Positions 17,295 to 26,261 of a DNA stretch of 64,000 nt are shown piece by piece. How positions within the stretch are numbered: the stretch's first letter is position 1; each line of letters opens with the position of its first letter. The translations under genes and the position numbers were made by a program. Under the pieces are notes generated by a model, which was not told the DNA's origin, made no database searches, and worked only from the letters and a program-made list of their open reading frames with translations. The stretch covers positions 620,001 through 684,000 of the forward strand of contig NZ_BAAAOK010000011.1 in NCBI RefSeq assembly GCF_039530285.1, in the 5' to 3' direction. Origin of the DNA: Actinomadura_C alba (GTDB lineage: Bacteria > Actinomycetota > Actinomycetes > Streptosporangiales > Streptosporangiaceae).

Positions 17295-17531
17295 GCGACA
17301 TAGATGACTGTATGGGGCTGCCGGGGCTTGCGCAAATCGAATCTCAACGCCGGTTCGACCGCCGGCCGAATCTCCGGATGCCTTCGCCGGCCGCCCGCGG
17401 GACTCCCGCACCGTCAACGCGGCCTCTTCTATTTCCGTCGGTTCGCGAAGTTCCGCGCCCGGGTTCGTCCTCTGTCCGATGAATTACGGCACGCATATTC
17501 CGGGCGCGAACGGTCGCCGGGTGTGAACCGC

Positions 17532-17570
17532 CGAAAGGCCGGTTCCCATTATCCGGGAACCGGCCTTTCG
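17532..17570 (-). terminator. Hairpin terminator after the second tRNA
   Basis: CGAAAGGCCGGTTCCC pairs with GGGAACCGGCCTTTCG to give a 16-bp stem with a 7-nt loop. It lies 8 nt past the CCA end of the leftward tRNA copy 2. This is the typical place and shape of a tRNA terminator. Confidence 0.85.
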
Positions 17571-17578
17571 ATCTCTTC

Positions 17579-17655
17579 TGGTAGCGGGGGCAGGATTTGA
17601 ACCTGCGACCTCTGGGTTATGAGCCCAGCGAGCTACCGAACTGCTCCACCCCGCG
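17579..17655 (-). tRNA. Initiator tRNA-fMet (CAT), copy 2
   Basis: Same cloverleaf as copy 1, including anticodon CAT, the C1.U72 mismatch, three G-C pairs in the anticodon stem and an encoded CCA (17579-17581). The two genes lie 361 nt apart in the same orientation. The DNA between them shows no gene apart from the terminator hairpin, so they look like a tandem duplication with diverged spacers. Confidence 0.95.
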
Positions 17656-17811
17656 GCGATGTCCCAACTCTATGGGCACCCTGGACCTTAGGCAAATCGC
17701 CGGCCGCCGCGCCCCCACGCGCCTCTCCGCCGCGCGTTTCCCGAATGCCGACGCAACGCGCCCCCCGGCGAATGATCCGCCGGGGGGCGCGTGCACGCTG
17801 ACCGGGCCGGC

Positions 17812-20721
17812 TCAGCCGGCCGGCGTCGCCGAGGGACTGGCCGACGGACTCGGCGAGGCCGACGCCGCAGGCCGCGCGGCGGCGGCCTGTGCCCTCGCCA
17901 GCCGGTCCAGGGCCTCCTTGAGCCGCTGCTGCGCCTGCCCGTACGCCGTCCAGTCGCTCTTCTTCATCGCCTCCTGGCCGTCGGTGAAGGCCTTCTGCGC
18001 GTCGGAGATGGCGCGCTGGACCTCGGGGCTGGCCTGCTGGCCCGTGGCGGGCGATCCGGACTCGGGCGGAGGCGGAGCCACCGAACCGGTGCCGCCCTTG
18101 AAGATCTGGTTCAACGCCTCCTGCAGCGTCGCACCGGTCCCCACGTCTCCGCCGTACATCACCAGGACCTGCCTGAGGATGGGGTACGGCTCCTGTTCCG
18201 TGCCGCCGGCCGCCTGGGCATAGACCGGCTCGACGTAGAGCAGCCCGCCGCCGAAGGGCAGCGTGAGCAGGTTGCCGAGCACCGTCTGGGTGCCGCCGAG
18301 CCGCAACCGGTTCAGTACCTCCTTGACGTTGGCGTCCGCCTCGAAGGTGTTCTGCACCTGCCCCGGCCCCTGGATGGGCGAGTTGCGCGGCAGTTCCAGC
18401 ACCCGCATCTGCCCGTACGTCGACCCTGGCGTGGCGTCGACCGACATGAACGCGGCCAGGTTGGGGCGTCCGCGCGGGCTGTAGGCCGTGGTCAGGGAGA
18501 ACTTGGGCGACTGATCACCGGGCATCCGGAGGCTCAGGTAGTACGGCGGAGTGGTCTTGCCCCTGCTGGTCGGGTCCTGCGGGACCTCCCAGAAGTCCTG
18601 GCCGCTGTAGAAGGCACCCGGCTGCTGCACGTGGTAGCGGGCCAGGATGCGGCGCTGCACCTTGAACAGGTCCTCGGGGTAGCGCAGGTGTGCCATCAGC
18701 TGCTGGCTGATCTCGCTCTTGGGCTGCACGACCCCCTTGAACGCCTTCATCCAGGTGCGCAGCACGGGGTCCTTGTCGTCCCACGCGTACAGCCGGACCG
18801 TGCCGTCATAGGCGTCCACGGTGGCCTTGACCGAGTTGCGCATGTAGTTCACCCGGTCGTTGGCCTGCCGGGCGACGGCCGAGCGGGTGTCGGTGACCGT
18901 GTCGCGCGTGGCGTCCCCGAGGCTCATCTTCTCGGAGTACGGGTAGCCGGCCGAGGTCGTGTAGCCGTCCAGGATCCACAGGACCCGGCCGCCCACGACG
19001 GCGGGATAGGGATCGCCGTCGAGCGTCAGCCAGGGCGCGACGCGCTGCACCCGCTCGCGCGGCGTCCGGTCGTAGAGGATCTTCGATTCCGAGTTGATCG
19101 CCCCGGACAGCAGCAGGTTCTTCTCCTGGAACTTCACCGAATAGAGCAGCCGGTTGAAGAACGAGCCGATCGGCACGCCACCGTTGCCCTTGTAGGTGTT
19201 GTTCTGCTGGCCCGCCGGGCTCTCGTCCGGATAGTCCAGTTCCCGGGGCGCCGCCCCGGCGGGCGCGCCGACGACGGAGTAGACGGGCGATCGCTCACCG
19301 AAGTAGATCCGCGGCTCGAAGTTGCCGAGCGAACCGGTCGGCGGGACGTCCTTCTCGACGAAGTCCGGCTCGCCCCTCTCGGTGATCTTGTTGCCGGACG
19401 CGCCGACGAATCCGTACCCGTGGGTGTAGACGAGGTGGTCGTTGACCCAGCCGCGACGGCCCTCGGGCGCTCCCTCGATCTCGCGCACGGCCACGACGGT
19501 GTCCCGGCTGGCGCCCTCGAGCTGGTAGCGGTCGATGTCGAGCACGTCGGGGAACCGGTAGAAGTTCCGCACCTGCTGGAGCTGCTGGAACGTCGGCCCG
19601 ACCACCAGCGGGTCGAGCAGCCGCACGCCCGAGACCGTGTCCGCCTCGCTGCGCAGCTGGTCCTCCGACGGTTTGGTCTGGGCGCCGTACGGCGTCACCT
19701 GCGCCTTGTCGACGCCGTACGCCGTACGCGTCGCGGCGATGTTGCGCGCGATGGACGGCGACTCCTTGTCGAGCTCGTTGGGGCGTACCTGGAACTGCTG
19801 GATCAGCAGCGGGTAGACGCCGCCGACCAGCACGGCGGAGAGGACGAGCAGGCCGAAGCCGACGCCGGGCAGCATCATGCCGCGCCGCACGATGTTGACG
19901 AAGAACATCACCGCGCAGATGAAGGCGATCACCGCGAGGATCGTCTTGGCCGGCAGCACCGCGTTGACGTCGGTGTACGACGGTCCGGTGACCACCCCGC
20001 GATCCGACAGCGCCAGGCCGTACCGGTCCAGCCAGTAGGCGACCGCCTTCAGGAGCACGAACACGCCGACCAGGACCGACAGGTGCGCCCGCGCCGGCGG
20101 GCTGGCCTTGTCGCCGGGCCCCTGCAGGCGCAGCCCCCCGTACAGGTAATGCACGATCACGGCGACGACGATCGACAGGATCACCGTTGCGAAAATGTAA
20201 CCGAGCAGCAGCCGCAGGAACGGGTAGGTGAAGACGAAGTACGAGACGTCCTTGTGGAACTGCGGATCCTTCGTGCCGAAGGACGTGCGGTTCCAGAAGG
20301 CGAGCCAGATGTGCCACTGCCCGGCCGCCGAGGTGCCGGTGAGCAGCCCGAGCGCGCCGACGACCGCGATGGCGATCAGCCGGCGATGCGGGTCCACGGC
20401 CGTCCGGTAGCGCTCCAGGCCCTGCTGCTCGACCGACAGGGGGCGGTAGGCCGGGCGCAGACGGTAGGCGATCAGCATGTTGGCGCCGACCACCAGGCCC
20501 ATGAGCACGCCGGCACTGACGAACAGCAGCACACGGGTCCACAGCTCGGTGGAGTACACCGAGGAGAAGCCGATGGAGCGGTACCACAGCAGGTCGGTCC
20601 AGATCGAGGTGAAGACCAGGAACAGCACGACGACCACCGCGAGGATCGCTGCCACGGGCAGCAGCAGTCGCGATCGGCCGGTACCGATCCCACTCCTGAG
20701 ACCGGGTGTCCGGAAGGTCAA
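17812..20721 (-). CDS. UPF0182-family large membrane protein
   Basis: A 969-residue protein. TTG 20721 is chosen as start because GGAG lies about 9 nt upstream and the frame further up lacks family character. Seven or so hydrophobic segments lie in the first 330 residues (e.g. LLPVAAILAVVVVLFLVF, the WTDLLWYRSIGFSSVY block, the VYPLLIQQFQVRPNELDKE junction). A long extracytoplasmic domain follows, with LTLDGDPYPAVVGGRVLWILDGYTTS and the conserved ending LLTLPFGGGLLYVEPVY. The C-terminus is Gln/Ala-rich coiled coil and then Ser/Pro/Ala. The function of the family is unknown. It is the first gene of the block shared with mycobacteria. Confidence 0.93.
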   Translation of the reverse strand: MTFRTPGLRSGIGTGRSRLLLPVAAILAVVVVLFLVFTSIWTDLLWYRSIGFSSVYSTELWTRVLLFVSAGVLMGLVVGANMLIAYRLRPAYRPLSVEQQGLERYRTAVDPHRRLIAIAVVGALGLLTGTSAAGQWHIWLAFWNRTSFGTKDPQFHKDVSYFVFTYPFLRLLLGYIFATVILSIVVAVIVHYLYGGLRLQGPGDKASPPARAHLSVLVGVFVLLKAVAYWLDRYGLALSDRGVVTGPSYTDVNAVLPAKTILAVIAFICAVMFFVNIVRRGMMLPGVGFGLLVLSAVLVGGVYPLLIQQFQVRPNELDKESPSIARNIAATRTAYGVDKAQVTPYGAQTKPSEDQLRSEADTVSGVRLLDPLVVGPTFQQLQQVRNFYRFPDVLDIDRYQLEGASRDTVVAVREIEGAPEGRRGWVNDHLVYTHGYGFVGASGNKITERGEPDFVEKDVPPTGSLGNFEPRIYFGERSPVYSVVGAPAGAAPRELDYPDESPAGQQNNTYKGNGGVPIGSFFNRLLYSVKFQEKNLLLSGAINSESKILYDRTPRERVQRVAPWLTLDGDPYPAVVGGRVLWILDGYTTSAGYPYSEKMSLGDATRDTVTDTRSAVARQANDRVNYMRNSVKATVDAYDGTVRLYAWDDKDPVLRTWMKAFKGVVQPKSEISQQLMAHLRYPEDLFKVQRRILARYHVQQPGAFYSGQDFWEVPQDPTSRGKTTPPYYLSLRMPGDQSPKFSLTTAYSPRGRPNLAAFMSVDATPGSTYGQMRVLELPRNSPIQGPGQVQNTFEADANVKEVLNRLRLGGTQTVLGNLLTLPFGGGLLYVEPVYAQAAGGTEQEPYPILRQVLVMYGGDVGTGATLQEALNQIFKGGTGSVAPPPPESGSPATGQQASPEVQRAISDAQKAFTDGQEAMKKSDWTAYGQAQQRLKEALDRLARAQAAAARPAASASPSPSASPSATPAG

Positions 20722-20866
20722 GGCTCTGCTCCGTTCATGGTGGCGCTCGCTCCCACGGCGTCGCGCACTGTTGGGCACGACCAAAGCGAGATGCTTCTAG
20801 TGCAACTTACCGAGGATGCGGGGGGTTCCCGCTCTACCCCATGCCGATTGAGGGAAAGATGGCGAC

Positions 20867-21409
20867 GTGACCCACTTGGAAGAAGTTGTACTGGATCTTG
20901 AGCGGCACTCGGCCGAGGTCGGATGGGACGCTCCACCGCGCCTTTACGCACTCGTGGAAACCGCTGAACTGCGGGCCGGGGAGCCCGAACTGGCGAACCA
21001 GCTGGATCTGCCCGCCGACGTCGACACTATCGCCGCGCTGGAGCAACCCCCGCTGCCCGACGACAAGGCGATCGAGGACGTGCTGGCCGCGATCGCGTGG
21101 CCGGACGGGGTCACAGGCTGCGCCCTCGTGGTGGAGCGCATCGTGCTGCCGCCGGACGCCGAGGACGATCTGCCCGAGACCGACGCGGAGATGCTCTCCT
21201 ACGCGTCCGGGCATCCGGCCCGTGACGACGTACGGGTGGTCGTCGGGGTGCTGCGGGACGGCAGCAGGCACTCGGCGCTGCGATCGCGCAAGCACGACGC
21301 CGACGACGAGGTGCTGTCCGGCCCGGATCTGGTGCCGGCCCTGGCCGACGCGCTGGCGGCCACCTTGGAGCCGGACGAGCCCGGCGACGAGACCGACCCC
21401 GCACAGTGA
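20867..21409 (+). CDS. PPA1309-family conserved hypothetical protein
   Basis: A 180-residue acidic soluble protein starting at GTG. WDAPPRLYALVETAEL, PDGVTGCALVVERIVLPP and the pair DDVRVVVGVLRDG/RHSALRSRKHD are the conserved parts of this actinobacterial family. The C-terminus is Asp/Glu/Pro-rich. No function is known. It is divergent from the UPF0182 gene and converges on the PDZ protease, and in my memory these three are commonly neighbours in actinomycetes. Confidence 0.82.
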   Translation: MTHLEEVVLDLERHSAEVGWDAPPRLYALVETAELRAGEPELANQLDLPADVDTIAALEQPPLPDDKAIEDVLAAIAWPDGVTGCALVVERIVLPPDAEDDLPETDAEMLSYASGHPARDDVRVVVGVLRDGSRHSALRSRKHDADDEVLSGPDLVPALADALAATLEPDEPGDETDPAQ

Positions 21410-21464
21410 CCTGATCCCGCACCCTCGCCGTGAGATGCGCCCTTCGACCGATGACCGGTTCCAT

Positions 21465-21521
21465 GCGAACAACTGCATGATCACGACAGAGAACCTCTGC
21501 CGTGATCATGCAGTTGTTCGC
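21465..21521. repeat. Long palindrome, dispersed repeat family member 1
   Basis: A 57-nt perfect hairpin. The 21-bp outer arms contain GAACAACTGCATGATCAC and its complement, and an inner CAGAG/CTCTG stem closes an AAC loop. It lies between convergent genes and could act as a terminator, although it has no T-tract. The same arm sequence recurs at 35132-35225, and CCTCTGCCGTGATCATGCAG is shared by both. Confidence 0.88.
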
Positions 21522-21544
21522 AGGGCGGGTGTGCCGGGTGCGGG

Positions 21545-22600
21545 TCAGGAGGTGGGGCAGGCGGCCACGGTGCCCCGGCCGGTGCGCAGGGCATCCAGCG
21601 AGGTGACCGCGCTGTGCAGGGTGTCGGCCTTGATCAACCGCAGTCCCTTGGGCACGTCCGCGGCGGCCTCGGCGCAGTTGCCGGCGGGTGTGAGGAACGC
21701 CGTCGCACCCGCCCGACGCGCGGCGATCATCTTCTGCTGGATGCCGCCGATCGCGCCGACCTCGCCCTCCGGCGTGATCGTGCCCGTGCCGGCGATGAAC
21801 CTGCCCCCGGTCAGGCTGCCCGGTGTCAGCTTGTCGAAGATCGCCAGGGAGAACATCAGCCCAGCGCTCGGTCCGCCGACCTCCCCCACGCTGATCTTCA
21901 CTTTGATGGGGAACTTGAAGCTGTCCTGCAGGACGACGCCCACGACCCCCTGCGACGCGTCCGACAGGGAGGGCGCCGTGGTCAGATCGACCTTGCGCTC
22001 CGCGCCGTCCCGCTCGTAGGTGATGGACACCTTCTGCCCGGGCTTCCTCTTCTGTATCGCGGCCTTGACGGTGTCGACGTTGCCGACCTTGGCCCCGTCG
22101 ATCGCGATCAGCTCGTCGTCCTTGCGCAGCCGTCCGTCGGCGGGCATGCCCTTCTCCACCGACACCACCGACACGGTGTTGCCCACCGGGATCTTGAGTT
22201 CCTTCAACGCCGCCGCGACGGCCAGCTGCTGGGAGTTCTGCATCTGCAGGGTGTTCTCCTGCTCGACCTGCTTCACCGTCTCGTTCTTCGGGAACACCGT
22301 CTCTTCGGGCACGATCGCCGTCTGGGAGTCGAGCCAGCCGCGCAGCGCGGTGAACAGGTCGAGCCGGTTGCCCGGGCCCCCCTGGTAGGCCACGGTCGTG
22401 AAGTTGAGGTGTCCCTGGTCCGGGTAGACCTGCCGCCCCTCGATCTCGACCAGCGGCTTGCCGTCCTCGCTCTTGCCGAGCGTGTTCGTCGTCGGGCCCG
22501 GTGTCAGCGCGACGTACGGCACCGGGATCAGCGCACCCACCAGGCCGAGCACCAAGACCAGGATGCTTGTTACGGCGAGTGTGGCAGCGCGACGTGACAT
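21545..22600 (-). CDS. PDZ-domain Lon-like membrane serine protease (YlbL family)
   Basis: A 351-residue protein. An N-terminal membrane anchor (residues 8-30) is followed by PVPYVALTPGPTTNTLG, a PDZ domain (about 130-200, KGMPADGRLRKDDELIAIDG) and a Lon-type protease domain. The catalytic Ser is in GGPSAGLMFSLA near residue 240 and the Lys in GGIQQKMIAAR near residue 289, the Ser-Lys dyad. It probably processes membrane or exported proteins from outside the membrane. It lies in the same conserved block as UPF0182. Confidence 0.93.
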   Translation of the reverse strand: MSRRAATLAVTSILVLVLGLVGALIPVPYVALTPGPTTNTLGKSEDGKPLVEIEGRQVYPDQGHLNFTTVAYQGGPGNRLDLFTALRGWLDSQTAIVPEETVFPKNETVKQVEQENTLQMQNSQQLAVAAALKELKIPVGNTVSVVSVEKGMPADGRLRKDDELIAIDGAKVGNVDTVKAAIQKRKPGQKVSITYERDGAERKVDLTTAPSLSDASQGVVGVVLQDSFKFPIKVKISVGEVGGPSAGLMFSLAIFDKLTPGSLTGGRFIAGTGTITPEGEVGAIGGIQQKMIAARRAGATAFLTPAGNCAEAAADVPKGLRLIKADTLHSAVTSLDALRTGRGTVAACPTS

Positions 22601-22621
22601 GCACGGAAGCCTAATCCGTTC

Positions 22622-23044
22622 TCAGCACGCCCCGACCCATTCGGCCGTACCGTCCGCGAAGAGCTGGTTCTTCCAGATCGGCACCTGGGACTTGACGTCG
22701 TCGATCAGTCGCCGGCAGGCCTCGAACGCCTCACCGCGATGCGCGCAGGACACCGCGACCACGACGGCGAGATCACCGATCTCCAGGTCGCCGACGCGGT
22801 GCACGGCGGCGAGCCCCCTGACGGGGAAGTCGGTCGCGATCTTCTCCGCGACCGCCCGCAGTTCCCGCTCGGCGCTGGGATGGGCACTGTACGACAGCCG
22901 CGTCACCGGCCGATCATGATCATGATCGCGGACCGTCCCGACGAACAGGGCCGTGCCCCCGGCCCCGCGGTCGTCGACGGCGCGCAGCACCTCGTCGACC
23001 GACAGCGGAGTGTCCCGGATACCGATCAGGCCGATGGCGTCCAC
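22622..23044 (-). CDS. moaE: Molybdopterin synthase catalytic subunit MoaE
   Basis: A 140-residue protein that joins two sulfurs from MoaD-thiocarboxylate to cyclic pyranopterin to make molybdopterin. Visible motifs are GGTALFVGTVRDHDHDRPV near residue 29, LSYSAHPSAERELRAVAEKI, VHRVGDLEIGDLAVVVAVSCAHR and the catalytic Lys region KSQVPIWKNQ near residue 119. It lies 21 nt upstream of the PDZ protease start. No moaD is adjacent. Confidence 0.93.
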   Translation of the reverse strand: MDAIGLIGIRDTPLSVDEVLRAVDDRGAGGTALFVGTVRDHDHDRPVTRLSYSAHPSAERELRAVAEKIATDFPVRGLAAVHRVGDLEIGDLAVVVAVSCAHRGEAFEACRRLIDDVKSQVPIWKNQLFADGTAEWVGAC

Positions 23045-23068
23045 GTGGCCGGAGCCTCCCTCTTCGCG

Positions 23069-24157
23069 CTACTGGATCCTTCTCTTGCGGCGGGCCCGCC
23101 GTACGACCGCGGCGGCGCCGATGACCGCGACCGTCGCACCCGCGGCGGTGGCCATCGTCGCCTCCTTGCCGCCGAGCCGGCGCCCGGCGACCGCATGGCG
23201 CCCGGCGGTCTCCTCGACCAGCGCGGCGAGGGCGGAGGCGTTGTCATGGGCCGGTTTCCAGCCGGCCTCGCGCAGGGCGGCGCAGTCGACCACCCACGGG
23301 TAGACCACGTACTGCAGGTCGGTGGCCGGTGCCGGTGTCACGCCGATGCGGTGCAGGCGCTGGGCCGTGCCGAAAGTGATCACGGCGGGCAGCTCGAACC
23401 GCCGCTTGCCGGTGATCTCTTCCACCTCGTCCTGCTCCAGCCAGCCCTCGGAGCCCACCGCCACGACACCCGACACCTTGTCCAGCACGGCCAGTTCGAG
23501 CGCCGTCACCAGGTCGTCGACGTGACAGAACTGCCAACGCGGCGCGCAGCCCTTGACGGCCAGCAGCCGGGGCGACTCGAAGTGCCGGGTGACGACCGTG
23601 TCGATACCGGGGCCGACAAGGGTGGCGGGCCGCAGCACCGTGACCCGCATGCCCGGATGGGTGACCGGGGCCCGGCCCGCGAGCTCCTCGATCTCCAGGA
23701 AGTCGCCGGCGATCCCGGCGTCGGGCTCACCGCGGAGCGGGGCGTTCTCGGCCAGCGGGACAGGGTTGTCGGCGAGCGCGCCGTACACCATCGCGCTGGT
23801 GACGAGCACCACACGGCGCACCCGGGCCGCCGCCGCGGCGGTGACCACGGTCTGGGCGCCACGCACGTTGTAGGTGCGCCGCTCCCGATGGTCGAGCTCG
23901 GGCGACCACTCGACGTCGAGGTGGACCATCACGTCGACGTCGGAGAGCCGATTGGACAGCAGCGGGTCGCGAACGTCCACGACACGCCAGGTCACGTCCG
24001 GGACGTCCCCCCGCTGCGCGTCGAGTGCGATGACCTTGCGGATCTCCTGCGACTGCGCGAGCCGGGCCGCGAGCGCACGACCGGCACCCGTCGCCGCACC
24101 GGTGATCGCGACGACCGGCCCCCTGCTACGCCGAGGGCGAACCTGCCCCTTTGCCAT
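23069..24157 (-). CDS. NAD-dependent epimerase/SDR protein with C-terminal membrane segment
   Basis: A 362-residue extended-SDR protein. The cofactor motif TGAATGAGRALAARL (in place of GxxGxxG) is near residue 19. MVHLDVEW, VTSAMVYGALADN and the downstream SDR helices follow, but the catalytic Tyr-x3-Lys is not obvious; the region reads GDFLEIEELAG. A hydrophobic stretch ATAAGATVAVIGAAAVV and a basic tail lie at the C-terminus, suggesting membrane attachment. It may therefore be a structural or regulatory SDR, not an active epimerase. It lies 24 nt upstream of moaE on the same strand. Confidence 0.82.
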   Translation of the reverse strand: MAKGQVRPRRSRGPVVAITGAATGAGRALAARLAQSQEIRKVIALDAQRGDVPDVTWRVVDVRDPLLSNRLSDVDVMVHLDVEWSPELDHRERRTYNVRGAQTVVTAAAAARVRRVVLVTSAMVYGALADNPVPLAENAPLRGEPDAGIAGDFLEIEELAGRAPVTHPGMRVTVLRPATLVGPGIDTVVTRHFESPRLLAVKGCAPRWQFCHVDDLVTALELAVLDKVSGVVAVGSEGWLEQDEVEEITGKRRFELPAVITFGTAQRLHRIGVTPAPATDLQYVVYPWVVDCAALREAGWKPAHDNASALAALVEETAGRHAVAGRRLGGKEATMATAAGATVAVIGAAAVVRRARRKRRIQ

Positions 24158-24244
24158 GGCGAGCGCCCCCTTCCTCTGTGCACCTCTTCGCCTGGACCGA
24201 CTAACGTGGCGTTATGACCCCATCATGCAGCCTGTGGTCAACCG

Positions 24245-25624
24245 ATGAGTGACATACCCTTCGGCTTCGGCCGGCCGCGCGACGACGACGGCGACGACGA
24301 CAAGCCCCAAGATCCCTTCGCGGGCATGGGCGGCGGGGACATGCGGCAGTTCGCCGACATGCTCCACCGGTTCGCCGACATGCTCACCCATCAGGGCGAC
24401 CAGAGCGGGGGCCCGCTGAACTGGGACCTCGCCAAGAACATCGCTCGCCACACGGTCGCCGAGCAGGGCGATCCGTCCATCGTCGACGCCGAGCGCCGCC
24501 AGGTCGAGGAGGCCCTGCGACTGGCCGACCTCTGGCTCGACGAGGGCACCTCGCTGCCCGCGGGCATCCGCGCGCCGCAGGCGTGGAGCCGGTCGGAGTG
24601 GATCGAGCAGACCCTGCCCGTGTGGTCGAAACTCTGTGATCCCATCGCCGCCCGCATGGTCGACTCCCTCGGCGGCGCGCTGCCGGGCGAGATGCAGGCG
24701 GTGGCCGGACCGCTGGTCGGCATGATCCGCCAGATGGCGGGCGCGATGGTCGGAGGGCAGGCCGGCCAGGCGCTCGGGGCACTCGCGCTCGAGGTCGTCG
24801 GGTCGGCCGACGTCGGACTGCCGCTGGCGCCCGAGGGCGTCGGCGCCCTGCTGCCGGCCGGGGTCACCGCGTTCGGCTCCGGCCTGGAGGTCTCCGACGA
24901 GGAGATCCGGCTGTTCCTCGCGCTGCGCGAGGCCGCCCACCAGCGGCTGTTCGCCCACGTGCCCTGGCTGCGCGGGCATCTGCTGGGCGCGGTCGAGGAG
25001 TACGCGCGCGGCATCACCGTCGACCTCTCCCGGCTCGAGCAGGCCGTCTCCGGCCTCGACCTCAGCGACCCCGAGGCACTGCAACAGGCGCTCGGCGGCG
25101 AGCTGCAGCTCCAGCCCGAGGAGACGCCGCAGCAGAAGGCGGCCCTCACCCGGCTCGAGACCGCGCTCGCCCTGGTCGAGGGCTGGGTCGACACGGTCGT
25201 CAACGGGGTGGCCGAAGGCCGGTTGCCGGCCGCCGCCAAGCTCGCCGAGGCCGTACGCCGCCGCCGGGCGACGGGCGGGCCGGCCGAGCGCACCTTCGCC
25301 ACACTCGTCGGCCTCGAGTTGCGCCCGCGGCGGCTGCGCGAGGCAGGAGTGCTGTGGCGCGGGCTGAGCGCCGAGCGAGGGATCGACGGGCGCGACGCCG
25401 TATGGCAGCACCCCGACCTCATGCCCACCTCGGGCGACCTCAACGACCCGGACGCCTTCATCAAGGGAACACAGGACGATCTCGACATCTCGGCTCTCAC
25501 CGAGCCGCCGGGCGAGAGCGCCCCTCCGACCGGGAACGGGCCGTCGGGCAGCACCGGGGACACGCCCGGAGACACGCCGGGAGATGACGACGCCCGAGGC
25601 GGCAAGGACGACGGCCCCTCGTGA
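24245..25624 (+). CDS. Putative zinc-dependent metalloprotease-like protein (F420-associated family)
   Basis: A 459-residue protein with an acidic Gly-rich N-terminus. The conserved core runs from NWDLAKNIARHTV through WIEQTLPVWSKLCDPIAARMVDSLGG and VGGQAGQALGALALEVVGSADVGLPL. It contains LREAAHQRLFAHVPWLRGHLLGAVEEYARGI, where EAAHQRLF takes the place of a HExxH-like site. The family is annotated as putative zinc protease or hydrolase and tends to occur in F420-making actinobacteria; activity is unproven. The last 55 residues are disordered. Its stop overlaps the Nudix start (GTGA). Confidence 0.85.
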   Translation: MSDIPFGFGRPRDDDGDDDKPQDPFAGMGGGDMRQFADMLHRFADMLTHQGDQSGGPLNWDLAKNIARHTVAEQGDPSIVDAERRQVEEALRLADLWLDEGTSLPAGIRAPQAWSRSEWIEQTLPVWSKLCDPIAARMVDSLGGALPGEMQAVAGPLVGMIRQMAGAMVGGQAGQALGALALEVVGSADVGLPLAPEGVGALLPAGVTAFGSGLEVSDEEIRLFLALREAAHQRLFAHVPWLRGHLLGAVEEYARGITVDLSRLEQAVSGLDLSDPEALQQALGGELQLQPEETPQQKAALTRLETALALVEGWVDTVVNGVAEGRLPAAAKLAEAVRRRRATGGPAERTFATLVGLELRPRRLREAGVLWRGLSAERGIDGRDAVWQHPDLMPTSGDLNDPDAFIKGTQDDLDISALTEPPGESAPPTGNGPSGSTGDTPGDTPGDDDARGGKDDGPS

Positions 25625-26220
25625 CCCCGCACCCGCCGGGCGGACCGCTGAGGTCGCGGACCGCGGGGTCGCTGCACGCCGACGCGGTGCGGGTGCTCGG
25701 CGAATGGGCGGCGCCCGATGACGCCCAGGACCGGCTGCGCCGTGAGTTCCTCGGTCATCTCCACTCGTACGCCGACGGCATGTGGCGCGAGTGCGCGACC
25801 GGGCACCTCACGGCGAGCGCCGCCGTCCTCGACGCCTCGCGTTCGCGGGTACTGCTGACCCTGCACACCAAGGTCAAGGCATGGTTGCAGCTCGGCGGCC
25901 ACTGTGAGCCCAGCGATCTCTCCCTGCGTGACGCCGCCATGCGCGAGGCCACCGAGGAGTCCGGGATCACGGGTCTGCGGATGCTGCCGAGCCCGGTGCG
26001 GCTGGACCGGCACGCGGTGCGCTGCCATCCCGGCGGCTCCCACCACCTCGACGTGCAGTACGTCGCGATCGCGCCGGCCGGAGCCCGGTACCAGGTCAGC
26101 GCCGAATCCGACGATCTGCGCTGGTTTCCGGTCGAGGCGCTGCCCGACCGCACCGACGACGCCCTGCGGCGGCTCGTCGCGAGCGCCGTCGCGCTGACCC
26201 GCGAGCGCGCGGCGGAGTGA
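25621..26220 (+). CDS. Nudix hydrolase
   Basis: A 199-residue protein with a GTG start overlapping the previous stop by 4 nt, so it is translationally coupled. The Nudix box is GGHCEPSDLSLRDAAMREATEESGI, matching the REx2EExGI half exactly and with one extra residue before it, as in the GGHxEP subtype. It hydrolyses a nucleoside diphosphate linked to another moiety; the substrate is unknown. HHLDVQYVAIAP and DDLRWFPVEALP complete the fold. Confidence 0.9.
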   Translation: MTPHPPGGPLRSRTAGSLHADAVRVLGEWAAPDDAQDRLRREFLGHLHSYADGMWRECATGHLTASAAVLDASRSRVLLTLHTKVKAWLQLGGHCEPSDLSLRDAAMREATEESGITGLRMLPSPVRLDRHAVRCHPGGSHHLDVQYVAIAPAGARYQVSAESDDLRWFPVEALPDRTDDALRRLVASAVALTRERAAE

Positions 26221-26261
26221 CCCAGATCACCTGGCGACTCGCCTGACGGCGGGTGACGAGC

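Noticed and set aside
17258..17482. Small rightward frames around the tRNA genes
   Set aside because: They run through tRNA sequence and hairpins and begin inside the tRNA; no ribosome site is present.
17791..20901. Rightward 1036-codon frame over the UPF0182 gene
   Set aside because: It is the mirror of a real membrane protein. It has no hydrophobic segments or motifs of its own.
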